Part shown: positions 7,509 through 15,685 of the stretch, one piece after another
Position numbering within the stretch: the first letter of the stretch is position 1
How the letters are laid out: each line of letters starts with the position of its first letter
From: Allobosea sp. OK403
GTDB lineage: Bacteria > Pseudomonadota > Alphaproteobacteria > Rhizobiales > Beijerinckiaceae
Assembly (NCBI RefSeq): GCF_900113835.1
Contig: NZ_FOQV01000003.1
Span: 186,001-250,000, forward strand
Length of the DNA stretch: 64,000 bases
Direction of reading: 5' to 3'
The notes under the pieces: model-generated
The model's database searches: none
What the model was told of the DNA's origin: nothing
Seen by the model: only the letters and a program-made list of their open reading frames with translations
Made by a program: the position numbers and the translations under genes

Positions 7509-9284
7509 TCAGCCGCCGTCCTTCTTCGGTTCGGCGGCGTTGGCGGAGGGCGTGTCCTCCAGGCCGCGCTCGATCTTTTCCTTGATCTTGACCAGATCCT
7601 CAGGCTCCGGGCCGAGGTCGCGGGCGGCATTCCACTGGAAGGTCGCCTCCAACTTGCGGTTGGTGCGCCAATAGACATCGCCGAGATGGTCGTTGATCAC
7701 CGGATCGGAGGGGCGCAATTCCATGGCACGCTCAAGCTCGCGCGCCGCATCGTCATAGCGTCCCAGCCGGTAATAGGCCCAGCCGAGCGAATCGGTGATG
7801 TAGCCGTCGCGCGGCCTGAGCTCGACAGCGCGGCGCAGCATGTTGAGCGCCTCGTCGAGCTTGAGATGCTGATCGACCAGCGAATAGCCGAGATAGTTCA
7901 GCACCAGCGCGCGTTCGCGGCCAAGCGGCTCCGGCATCAGCTCCAGCGCCTTGCGCAGATCCGCCTCGGCCTCGGGCCAGCGCTTGATGCGCTCGCGCGC
8001 GATGCCGCGGAAATAGAACAGATCCCAGTTCGCCCGCCCCGGAACCGAGAGCTTGGCGATGGCCTTGTCGTAGGTCTCGGCGGCCTCGGTGAAGAGCTTG
8101 CGGGTGCGATAGACATTGCCGAGCGCCGAGAGCGCGTCGACATCGTCGGGCCGCTCCGTGATCAGCGCCTGCAGATGCTTGATCGATTCTTCGGATTTGC
8201 CGAGCGTCTCCAACGCCAGCCCCGCCTGAATCTCGGCATTGGGCCGCAACGGCGATGTCGCCGGCATCTTGTCATAGACCGCGACAGCATCCTCGGGCTG
8301 CTTCGAACGTTCGAGGATGTCCCCGAGCGTCAGGATCGCCAGATCATGGCTGGGGTCGAGATAGATGGCGAGACGCAGATAGAGCAGCGCGGCGGCCTCG
8401 TCGCCCTGGCGGTTGCCGGCGCTGGCGAGGCCATAGAGCACTTCGGCCGCGCCCTGCTGGGCGGTGCCGACCTGGCGGGCGAGCGGCTCGCGCGCAGCAA
8501 CCCGCGCAAGCCCGTCCCGGACGATGGGATGATTGGGCAGGAGGCGGTCGAATTCGCCATAGGTCGCGGCGGCTCCGTCATAATTGCCGTTGCGCGCCTG
8601 CAGGCGGGCCCAGAGATCGACCAGGCGCAGCGTCGTCTTCTCCGCGTCATAGGCGCTCTTCAGGCGCTTCTCGGCGTCGACCTTGCGCCCGGCGATATCG
8701 AGGATCAGGCCGGCATGGTAATCGCGGAAGAGGTTGTAGGAGGCCTCGCCCTTGAGCCGGTCGAGCGTCTCGAGCGCCTTGTTGGTCTGGCCGGAGCCGG
8801 CATAGGCCCAGGCCGAGAGCAAGGTCGCGGTGATGTCGGCGGCGCGGCCGCGGCCGCCGCGCTGGAGATGGCCGCGCGCGGTCTGATAACTCTTCTGCTT
8901 GATCGCGCGGATGCCGACCGCGAGCTGGGCCAGGCCGTTGCTGGGGTCACGCTGGATCAGCTTGTCGGCGGCGCTGAAGGCGTCGCTCATCGCGCCATCG
9001 GCCAGGAAGGCGACGAAGCCGCGCTCCAGCAGATCATTGTTCAGCGGATCGCCCTTGATCGCCTCGCGCAGATAGACCGAGGCCGCGCCGAGATCGCGCC
9101 CGGCGCCCGCGACGATCGCGGCCAGGTAATTGCCTTCCAGGCTGTCGGCGGGCTCCAGCTGTTCCGTCGTACGCGTCGCAGCCGCCCCTTGAGCCGAGGC
9201 GCCGGCTTGCAATGCGAGAAAAAACGCCAGGGCGACCGCCGTGCTCGGGCCGCGGCCCCTCAATCGAAACGTCACGATTGTCAT
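7509..9284 (-). CDS. Secreted tetratricopeptide-repeat protein
   Basis: 591 residues from MTIVTFRLRGRGPSTAVALA; an upstream ATG would add 13 polar residues before the signal peptide. After the Sec signal (cleavage near ALQAGASAQG) the chain is almost all helical TPR-like repeats. Clear units are DVDALSALGNVYRTRKLFTE, DGYITDSLGWAYYRLGRYDD and DPVINDHLGDVYWRTNRKLE. The charged C-terminus ends EPKKDGG. TPR arrays mediate protein-protein contacts; the role is unknown. In Hyphomicrobiales such a gene commonly sits between ETF-QO and ispE, as here, which suggests conserved function but not what it is. Confidence 0.8.
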   Translation of the reverse strand: MTIVTFRLRGRGPSTAVALAFFLALQAGASAQGAAATRTTEQLEPADSLEGNYLAAIVAGAGRDLGAASVYLREAIKGDPLNNDLLERGFVAFLADGAMSDAFSAADKLIQRDPSNGLAQLAVGIRAIKQKSYQTARGHLQRGGRGRAADITATLLSAWAYAGSGQTNKALETLDRLKGEASYNLFRDYHAGLILDIAGRKVDAEKRLKSAYDAEKTTLRLVDLWARLQARNGNYDGAAATYGEFDRLLPNHPIVRDGLARVAAREPLARQVGTAQQGAAEVLYGLASAGNRQGDEAAALLYLRLAIYLDPSHDLAILTLGDILERSKQPEDAVAVYDKMPATSPLRPNAEIQAGLALETLGKSEESIKHLQALITERPDDVDALSALGNVYRTRKLFTEAAETYDKAIAKLSVPGRANWDLFYFRGIARERIKRWPEAEADLRKALELMPEPLGRERALVLNYLGYSLVDQHLKLDEALNMLRRAVELRPRDGYITDSLGWAYYRLGRYDDAARELERAMELRPSDPVINDHLGDVYWRTNRKLEATFQWNAARDLGPEPEDLVKIKEKIERGLEDTPSANAAEPKKDGG

Positions 9285-9406
9285 TCTCCCTCGGTCCGCA
9301 GCCTGTATGTCACGCGGGGCCATACATCAGCGCGACCGGGACCACTTCGCTTAAGCGTTCAAGATGGCGGTTTCCGGGCGGACGGGCAAGCCATCGCAGC
9401 GCTGCT

Positions 9407-9531
9407 AGAGCCGGATGATTTCAGATGGAATCACGGAGTGATCCCATCTGAAATCTGAATCCGTCTCTCATCATAGAGTTAGAGCAGGATCAATGCGAAA
9501 AACCGGTTCCCACTTTTTCGCATCCTGCTCT
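9407..9531. repeat. Composite dispersed repeat: hairpin plus conserved palindromic module
   Basis: The hairpin at about 9417-9455 has gatttcagatgg and ccatctgaaatc arms with one internal mismatch. It is followed by the module at 9481-9531: agagcaggatc, then gcgaaaaaccggttcccact, then ttttcgcatcctgctct. Bounded by agagc and gctct. Nearly the same composite occurs at 11867-11993. With 9532-9679, in which I see no gene, it fills the gap between the TPR gene and the small lipoprotein. Confidence 0.85.
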
Positions 9532-9679
9532 GACCGAATCCGTAGCAGCGATGCAACAATCCGACAGAAGCATGCTGCGCCGCAACGTTCCTGCAGTTTT
9601 CAGTGTCCATGCCTCAAGAATTTAAGGCTAGGACTGAAGCGTTCGCATGTACCGCGACGACTCACCTGGGATCATTCAC

Positions 9680-9793
9680 ATGAAGAAGATCGTTTTGAGC
9701 ATTGCCGCCGTCGCCCTGCTGGCCGGTTTCGCCGCCGGCTGCGCGCAGCCCGAGCCCACCAAGCCGGCCCCGAGCATCGTCCGCAAGGGCTGA
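9680..9793 (+). CDS. Very small lipoprotein
   Basis: 37 residues: MKKIVLSIAAVALLAGFAAG then CAQPEPTKPAPSIVRKG. A two-lysine n-region, a hydrophobic core and an Ala-Ala-Gly-Cys lipobox predict signal peptidase II processing, leaving a mature peptide of only 17 residues with a proline- and lysine-containing tail. A clear terminator follows 24 bases after the stop, supporting a real monocistronic transcript. Size and layout resemble entericidin-like peptides, but no family match is claimed. Confidence 0.7.
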   Translation: MKKIVLSIAAVALLAGFAAGCAQPEPTKPAPSIVRKG

Positions 9794-9816
9794 GTCGGCT
9801 ACGACGCCTGACAGAG

Positions 9817-9849
9817 AAAAGGCGCGCCGTGAAAGCGGCGCGCCTTTTT
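9817..9849 (+). terminator. Rho-independent terminator after the small lipoprotein
   Basis: aaaa, arm ggcgcgccg (9821-9829), loop tgaaag, arm cggcgcgcc (9836-9844), then ttttt. Perfect 9-bp stem. Confidence 0.9.
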
Positions 9850-9881
9850 CATTATCGACACCAGCAGCTTACGCCGGCCCG

Positions 9882-9985
9882 GAGCATCGGCCCGAAAAGT
9901 GGGAACCGGTTTTCGGGGCAAGCCGATGCAAGATCAAAGTCCCACAGCATCAGACCGAATACGATATTCGGTCTGATGCTGTGGG
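9882..9985. repeat. Composite dispersed repeat in reverse orientation: module plus perfect hairpin
   Basis: 9882-9939 is the reverse complement of the 59-bp unit found three times at 4701-4877. It is followed by a perfect hairpin with 20-bp arms, cccacagcatcagaccgaat and its complement, and loop acgat (9941-9985). The hairpin ends one base before the ETF-QO stop codon and may act in 3'-end formation of that transcript. Confidence 0.85.
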
Positions 9986-9986
9986 C

Positions 9987-11666
9987 TTACATGTTCGAGT
10001 AACCCGGCCCGCCGCCGCCCTCGGGCACGGTCCAGGTGATGTTCTGGGCCGGGTCCTTGATGTCGCAGGTCTTGCAGTGGACGCAGTTCTGCGCGTTGAT
10101 CACGAAGCGCGGCTCGGTCTTCGCCTCGGCATCCTTGTAGACCACCTCATAGACGCCGGCCGGGCAGTAAAGCCGCGCCGGCTCGCCATAGACAGGCAGA
10201 TTCCTGGCGATCGGGATCGAGGGGTCGGTCAGCTTCAGATGCGCCGGCTGGTCTTCCTCATGATTGGTCGAGGACAGGAAGACTGATGACAGCTTGTCGA
10301 ACGAGATCTTGCCGTCGGGCTTGGGGTAGACGATCGGCTTGACCTCGGCGAGAGGCTTCAGCGTCGCGTAATCCGGCTTGCCGTGCTTGAGCGTGCCGAA
10401 GGGCGACCAGCCGAAGAGCTGGTTCAGCCACATGTCGATGCCGCCCAGCCCGATGCCCAGCAACGTGCCGTATTTCGACCAGAGCGGCTTGACGTTGCGC
10501 ACCGGCTTGAGGTCGCGCCCGATGGCACTGTCGCGCCAGCCCGCCTCGATTTCGACCACCTCGTCATGCGAACGGCCGGCCGCCAAAGCGGGCGCCAGAT
10601 GCTGCGCCGCCTGCATGCCCGAGAGGATGGCGTTATGGCTGCCCTTGATGCGCGGCACGTTGACGAAGCCGGCTGCGCAGCCGACCAGCGCCCCGCCCGG
10701 GAAGGTGAGCTTCGGCACCGACTGGAAGCCGCCCTCGGTGATAGCGCGCGAACCGTAGGACAGGCGCTTGGCGCCGTCGAAGAGATCGCGAATCAGCGGA
10801 TGAGTCTTGAAGCGCTGGAACTCGTCGAAGGGCGAGAGCGTCGGGTTGGTGTAGTTGAGATGCACGACGAAGCCGACCGTGACCAGGTTGTCGTCGAAAT
10901 GATAGAGGAAGGAGCCGCCGCCGGTGCCGTTGTCGAGCGGCCAGCCGAAGGAGTGCTGCACCTGGCCCTTGACGAATTTTTCCGGCTTGACCTGCCAGAT
11001 CTCTTTCAGGCCGATGCCGTATTTCTGCGGCTCACGCCCCTCATCGAGCCCGAACTTGCGAATGGCGATCTTGGAGAGCGAGCCGCGCGCGCCCTCGCCC
11101 AGCAGCGTGTAGCGGCCGCGCAGTTCCATGCCGCGCGTATAGCGCTCCGACACCGTGCCATCCCTCGCGATGCCCATGTCGCCAGTGGCGACGCCGGCGA
11201 CCGAACCATCCTCGTTGAACAGCAATTCGGCGGCGGCGAAGCCCGGATAGATCTCGACGCCGAGCGCCTCGGCGCGGCCTGCGAGATATTTTGCCACGAG
11301 GCCGAGCGAACCGACGAAGTTGCCGTGGTTGTTCATCAGCTTGGGCATGCCGAAATTGGGCAGGCGGATGCCGTTGGGCTCGGTCAGGAAATAGAAGATG
11401 TCCTCGCTGACCTCAGTCGTCAGCGGGCGGCCCTCGTCCTGGCGCCAATCAGGCAGGAGCGCGTCGAGGCCGACCGGATCGATCACGGCGCCCGACAGGA
11501 TGTGAGCGCCGACTTCGGCGCCCTTCTCGACCACCACGACGGAGATCGTCTCGTCGAGCTGCTTCAGGCGGATGGCGGCGGCAAGGCCGGCTGGACCGGC
11601 GCCGACGATGACGACGTCATAGTCCATGCTCTCGCGCGGTTCGCTCTGCGCTTCCTTGAGATCCAT
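9987..11666 (-). CDS. Electron transfer flavoprotein-ubiquinone oxidoreductase
   Basis: 559 residues, the usual size. It carries electrons from ETF (fatty acid, amino acid and choline oxidation) to ubiquinone at the inner membrane. The FAD-binding motif VVIVGAGPAGLAAAIRL begins near residue 19, the GAVIDPVGLDALLPDW region is typical, and the C-terminal 4Fe-4S domain shows YCPAGVYEVV and NAQNCVHCKTCDIKDPAQNI. A strong ribosome site (ggaggg) precedes the ATG. A perfect 17-base palindrome sits about 22-38 bases upstream of the start and may be an operator. Confidence 0.95.
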   Translation of the reverse strand: MDLKEAQSEPRESMDYDVVIVGAGPAGLAAAIRLKQLDETISVVVVEKGAEVGAHILSGAVIDPVGLDALLPDWRQDEGRPLTTEVSEDIFYFLTEPNGIRLPNFGMPKLMNNHGNFVGSLGLVAKYLAGRAEALGVEIYPGFAAAELLFNEDGSVAGVATGDMGIARDGTVSERYTRGMELRGRYTLLGEGARGSLSKIAIRKFGLDEGREPQKYGIGLKEIWQVKPEKFVKGQVQHSFGWPLDNGTGGGSFLYHFDDNLVTVGFVVHLNYTNPTLSPFDEFQRFKTHPLIRDLFDGAKRLSYGSRAITEGGFQSVPKLTFPGGALVGCAAGFVNVPRIKGSHNAILSGMQAAQHLAPALAAGRSHDEVVEIEAGWRDSAIGRDLKPVRNVKPLWSKYGTLLGIGLGGIDMWLNQLFGWSPFGTLKHGKPDYATLKPLAEVKPIVYPKPDGKISFDKLSSVFLSSTNHEEDQPAHLKLTDPSIPIARNLPVYGEPARLYCPAGVYEVVYKDAEAKTEPRFVINAQNCVHCKTCDIKDPAQNITWTVPEGGGGPGYSNM

Positions 11667-11687
11667 CCTGCCCTCCGGAGGCCTTCG

Positions 11688-11704
11688 ATTGGCTTGAAGC
11701 CAAT
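11688..11704. promoter_or_regulatory. Candidate operator upstream of ETF-QO
   Basis: attggctt-g-aagccaat is a perfect 8+1+8 palindrome 22 bases upstream of the ETF-QO start. Size and symmetry fit a dimeric TetR- or GntR-type repressor of catabolic genes; the regulator is unknown. Confidence 0.45.
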
Positions 11705-11866
11705 TAGTTTATATGTGAACCATATCGCACGCCCGTTCAAGCGGCGCGTGGCGCAAGACAGCCATGGCGCTCGAGACAGACATGGCGTCAGTCTGGAACC
11801 CCTCTATCGAAGCGTGCGTTCCAATTTGCAACTGCGGCGGCTCGCGAAGACGCAGATGAGCGTGCG

Positions 11867-11993
11867 AGAGCAGGATGATTTCAGATGGGATCACCAAGTG
11901 ATCCCATCTGAAATCTGAATCCGTCTCTCATCTAAGAGTTGAGAGCATTGCTCTTGCGAAAAACCGGTACCCACTTTTTCGCGCAATGCTCTA
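11867..11993. repeat. Composite dispersed repeat: perfect hairpin plus conserved module
   Basis: The hairpin at 11877-11915 has perfect 18-bp arms (gatttcagatgggatcac and complement) with loop caa. The module at 11942-11993 is agagcattgctc, ttgcgaaaaaccggtaccca, then ctttttcgcgcaatgctct. With the ETF-QO leader it fills the 338-base gap before the uracil-DNA glycosylase gene, whose open frame runs back into the module. Confidence 0.85.
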
Positions 11994-12004
11994 GAACCCC
12001 AGCG

Positions 12005-12814
12005 ATGATGTCCACCGCCGCGCCAGATCCTGTTGAACTTCTCGCCTGGTACGCCGAGATGGGCGTCACCGAGGCGCTCGACGAGACGCCGCATAACCAT
12101 TTCATGGAAGCGCCGCAGCCGGCGGCAGTGCGCCCCGCCCCGCCGCAGCTCGTTCGGGCAACCGCAGCGGCAGCCCGGGCGGCCCTGCCCGCGACGGCTA
12201 CGGCCCCCGATGACGCCGCCCTCACCGCCAGGACGATGGCGCAGCAGGCCATGACGCTCGACGCCTTGAAGGAGGCGCTCGCGCAATTCGAGGGCTGCGC
12301 GCTGAAGGCGACCGCCAAGAACCTGGTCTTTTCCGACGGCAATCCGGCCGCCCGATTGATGCTGGTCGGCGAGGCGCCGGGCGCCGACGAGGACCGCATC
12401 GGCCTGCCCTTCGTCGGGCGCTCCGGGCAACTGCTCGACCGGATGCTGGCCGCGATCGGCCTCAACCGGAAGGAGCATGTCTATATCGCCAATCTCCTGC
12501 CCTGGCGGCCGCCGGGCAACCGCACGCCGACGCCGCAGGAGGTCGCGATCTGCCTGCCCTTCATCCAGCGCCAGATCCAGCTCGCCAACCCCGATATCCT
12601 GGTCTGCATCGGCGCGCCCTCGGCGCAGGGGCTGCTCGGCCTCACCGGCATCCTCGCATCGCGCGGCAAATGGCTGGAATACGACACCGGCACGCGGCGC
12701 ATCCGCGCCATGGCGACGCTGCACCCGGCCTATCTGCTGCGCCAACCCTTGCAGAAGCGCTTGGCCTGGCGCGACCTGCGGGCGCTGAAGGCCGCGCTCG
12801 ACGCCAAGACCTGA
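12005..12814 (+). CDS. Uracil-DNA glycosylase, family 4-like
   Basis: 269 residues from [11 protein letters not shown]; the longer open frame includes repeat DNA and is rejected. Removes uracil from DNA. After a proline/alanine-rich N-terminal segment (about residues 30-75) come the family motifs [19 protein letters not shown] and [29 protein letters not shown], and the C-terminal [12 protein letters not shown]. The Cys-x2-Cys pair that starts the iron-sulfur cluster in classical family 4 enzymes reads FEGC here, so the first cysteine is replaced by Phe; a Cys in AICLPF remains. No KRRIH insert of UdgX is present. Confidence 0.85.
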   Translation: MMSTAAPDPVELLAWYAEMGVTEALDETPHNHFMEAPQPAAVRPAPPQLVRATAAAARAALPATATAPDDAALTARTMAQQAMTLDALKEALAQFEGCALKATAKNLVFSDGNPAARLMLVGEAPGADEDRIGLPFVGRSGQLLDRMLAAIGLNRKEHVYIANLLPWRPPGNRTPTPQEVAICLPFIQRQIQLANPDILVCIGAPSAQGLLGLTGILASRGKWLEYDTGTRRIRAMATLHPAYLLRQPLQKRLAWRDLRALKAALDAKT

Positions 12815-12983
12815 CGCCCATAGACCTGACCCCTTGGACCTGACACCTTGGACATAACGTCCTGCGGCACTACCGGCCGCAGAAATCTGCCGCCGGTTTG
12901 ACTAACGTCACCTTTGGCGACGATGCTGTTTTGGCGAAGTCGTACAACCCGCTTTTCGCGGCGAAGCCGGACGGAGCCTTGCG

Positions 12984-14414
12984 ATGACGATCGACGCTTT
13001 TCTACTCTCGCGCATCCAGTTCGCCTTCACCATTTCCTTCCACATCGTCTTTCCCGCCTTCACGATCGGGCTCTCGGCCTATATTGCGACGCTGCTGGGC
13101 CTCTGGCTCAAGACCGGCGACCAGAAATTTCATCTGCTGGCGCGGTTCTGGACCAAGATCTTCGCCGTCTCCTTCGCCATGGGCGTGGTCTCCGGCATCG
13201 TGCTGTCCTACCAGTTCGGCACCAATTGGAGCCGATTCTCGCTCGTCGTCGGCAACGTCATCGGCCCCTTGATCGGCTATGAGGTGCTGACCGCCTTCTT
13301 CCTGGAGGCCTCGTTCCTGGGCGTGATGCTGTTCGGCTGGAAGCGCGTACCGCCCTGGCTGCATTTTCTCTCGGCCATCATCGTCGCCGGCGGCACGGCA
13401 TTGTCGGGCTTCTGGATCCTCTCGGCCAATAGCTGGATGCAGTATCCGGCGGGGCACGAGATGCGTGACGGCATCGCCTACCCGCTCGACTGGATGCAGA
13501 TCGTCTTCAACCCGACTTTCCCGCTGCGCTACATGCACATGATGACGGCGGCCTATCTCACCACCGCCTTCGTCGTGCTGGCGACGGGCGCGCGTCATCT
13601 GATCGCCGGGCACCGCACCGAATCGGCCAAGACGATGGTGCGGATGGCGATCCTGATGATCGCCATCACCGCCCCAGTGCAGGCGCTGATCGGCGATTTC
13701 CACGGCAAGCAAACCGCCAAATACCAGCCGGCCAAACTCGCCGCGATCGAGGCGCATTGGGATTCCTCGAAGCCCGCGCCGCTCGTGCTTTTCGCCTGGC
13801 CCGACGACCAGGCCGGCCTCAACCGCTTCGAGATCTCCATTCCCGGCCTGGCGAGCTTTTTGACCCATGGCAGCATGGATGCGCTCTTTCCCAGCCTCAA
13901 CGATTTCGCGCTCGAGGACAGGCCGCCGGTCAAGATTCCCTTCTTCGCCTTCCGCGCCATGGTCGGCATCGGCGTGCTGATGATCGGCTTCGGCTGGCTC
14001 GGCGCCTTTCTGTGGTGGAAGGGCCGGGTCTTCGAGGAGCGACGCTGGCTCTGGCTCGCGCAATATAGCTGGCCGGCAGGCTTCATCGCGATCCTGTCGG
14101 GCTGGTTCGTCACCGAGGTCGGCCGCCAGCCCTGGCTGGCGACGGGCGTGATCCGCTCCAAGGATGCGGTCTCGCCGATCACGACGCTGGAGGTCGCGAT
14201 CTCGCTGGCGCTCTTCGTCTGCGTCTACTGCGTGGTGTTCACGGCCGGAATCCTGCTGATCAACCGGCTGATCGACAAGGGCCCCGACGAGATCGGCGAC
14301 AAGGACGCGCCGGAGCAGCCCTCCAGGCGCACACTCAAGGCGGCGCAGGGACAGGCCTCGGACCTGTTCGGCGACGGCCGTCCCGGCGACGACAGAATCC
14401 AACCCCAGAGCTGA
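12984..14414 (+). CDS. cydA: Cytochrome bd-type ubiquinol oxidase subunit I
   Basis: 476 residues, nine or so membrane helices. It reduces oxygen with ubiquinol and carries the haems. LLSRIQFAFTISFHIVFPAF holds the first haem-ligand His, and LRYMHMMTAAYLTT another. GWFVTEVGRQPW is the conserved motif before the last helices. The protein is short compared with E. coli CydA (about 522), consistent with a short Q-loop as in the cyanide-insensitive CioA group. It lies 13 bases upstream of cydB. No cydX-sized gene or cydDC transporter genes are in this window. Confidence 0.95.
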   Translation: MTIDAFLLSRIQFAFTISFHIVFPAFTIGLSAYIATLLGLWLKTGDQKFHLLARFWTKIFAVSFAMGVVSGIVLSYQFGTNWSRFSLVVGNVIGPLIGYEVLTAFFLEASFLGVMLFGWKRVPPWLHFLSAIIVAGGTALSGFWILSANSWMQYPAGHEMRDGIAYPLDWMQIVFNPTFPLRYMHMMTAAYLTTAFVVLATGARHLIAGHRTESAKTMVRMAILMIAITAPVQALIGDFHGKQTAKYQPAKLAAIEAHWDSSKPAPLVLFAWPDDQAGLNRFEISIPGLASFLTHGSMDALFPSLNDFALEDRPPVKIPFFAFRAMVGIGVLMIGFGWLGAFLWWKGRVFEERRWLWLAQYSWPAGFIAILSGWFVTEVGRQPWLATGVIRSKDAVSPITTLEVAISLALFVCVYCVVFTAGILLINRLIDKGPDEIGDKDAPEQPSRRTLKAAQGQASDLFGDGRPGDDRIQPQS

Positions 14415-14427
14415 GGAGAGACCGACA

Positions 14428-15432
14428 ATGGAATGGTATCTCCCTGTGATCTGGGCCGGACTGATCGGCACCGCCGTGATGCTCTATGTCGTGCTCGACG
14501 GTTTCGACCTCGGCATCGCGATCCTCTTCCCCGCGACGAAGGACGAGGCCGAGCGCGACCAGATGATGAACTCGGTCGCGCCCTTCTGGGACGGCAACGA
14601 GACCTGGCTGGTTCTGGGCGGCGGCGGGCTATGGGTCGCCTTCCCCAAGGCCTACGCCATCATCATGCCGGCCTTCTACATCCCGGTGATCCTGATGCTG
14701 CTGGCGCTGATCTTCCGCGGCGTCGCCTTCGAGTTCCGCTGGGTCGCCAAGCCGAAGCACCGCATCTGGGACCTCGCCTTCTGGCTCGGCTCGACCATCG
14801 CGGCCTTCGCGCAGGGGCTTATCCTGGGCGGTTTGATCCAGGGCATCACGGTCGCGAACGGGCAGTTCGCCGGCAAGCCCCTCGACTGGCTGACGCCGTT
14901 CTCCGTGATGTGCGGAGCGGGCGTCGTCGTCGGCTACGCCCTGCTCGGTGCGACCTGGCTGGTCTACAAGACCGAAGGCGCGGTCGCCGAGCGAGCCCGG
15001 GCCCAGGCGAAGCTGCTGCTGCTCGGCCTGATGGCCTTCGCGATCCTGGTCTCGCTCTGGACGCCCTACGCCCATCCGCGCATCGCCGAGCGCTGGTTCA
15101 CGCCCGCCAACTTCGCCCTGCTCTGGCCCTTCCCGCTGCTCACCGCCTATTGCGGCTGGATGGTCTGGAAGCGGCTGCACGGACAGCACGAATTCGCTCC
15201 GTTTGCCTTCACCATCGCGATCTTCGTGCTCTGCTTTCTCGGCCTCGCGATCTCGAACTATCCCTATCTCGTGCCGCCCGGCCTGACGATCTGGGACGTC
15301 GCGGCGGCGCCCGCTTCGCATATCTTCGTGCTGATTGGGGTGAGCTTCCTGCTGCCGATGATCCTGTTCTACACCGCCTTCGTCTACTGGACCTTCCGCG
15401 GCAAGGTGAAGCTCGACAGCGGCTATCATTGA
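14428..15432 (+). CDS. cydB: Cytochrome bd-type ubiquinol oxidase subunit II
   Basis: 334 residues, highly hydrophobic. It begins MEWYLPVIWAGLIGTAVMLY then VVLDGFDLGIAILFP, the diagnostic CydB/CioB N-terminus; FWDGNETWLVLGGGGLWVAF is also conserved. Subunit II pairs with CydA in the inner membrane. A ribosome site (gaggaga) lies in the 13-base gap after cydA, so the two form one transcript. A palindromic repeat beginning 27 bases after the stop may end it. Confidence 0.95.
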   Translation: MEWYLPVIWAGLIGTAVMLYVVLDGFDLGIAILFPATKDEAERDQMMNSVAPFWDGNETWLVLGGGGLWVAFPKAYAIIMPAFYIPVILMLLALIFRGVAFEFRWVAKPKHRIWDLAFWLGSTIAAFAQGLILGGLIQGITVANGQFAGKPLDWLTPFSVMCGAGVVVGYALLGATWLVYKTEGAVAERARAQAKLLLLGLMAFAILVSLWTPYAHPRIAERWFTPANFALLWPFPLLTAYCGWMVWKRLHGQHEFAPFAFTIAIFVLCFLGLAISNYPYLVPPGLTIWDVAAAPASHIFVLIGVSFLLPMILFYTAFVYWTFRGKVKLDSGYH

Positions 15433-15458
15433 CCGGCCAAGGCAATTTTCGCACTTTC

Positions 15459-15552
15459 TGACCCGTCATTGCGAGAGCGTGAGCGACGAAGCAATCCAGG
15501 AGGGCTCGCAAGACCTCCTGGATTGCTTCGCTGTGCTCGCAATGACGGGTCA
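15459..15552. repeat. Palindromic intergenic repeat, about 94 bp
   Basis: Outer arms tgacccgtcattgcgag and ctcgcaatgacgggtca (17 bp, perfect); inner arms gaagcaatccaggagg and cctcctggattgcttc. Lies between cydB and the zinc metallopeptidase gene. Confidence 0.85.
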
Positions 15553-15685
15553 GGCTGAATGGGAAATTGTTCCGGAATCTCGGCCCGAGAAATTGGAACG
15601 GCCTTGGGAACAAGCCGCAGCAAGACGACTTGAGTTTCTGGCCCCGCTCGCAGAGATTGGCGGTCGAGAGAGCGGAGTGCCTGCC

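Noticed and set aside
9493..10002. 169-codon open frame over the small lipoprotein region
   Set aside because: It reads across a repeat, the lipoprotein in another frame, a terminator and a second repeat.
12862..12880. tgcggc...gccgca inverted repeat upstream of cydA as an operator
   Set aside because: Six-bp GC-only arms occur often by chance at this base composition.
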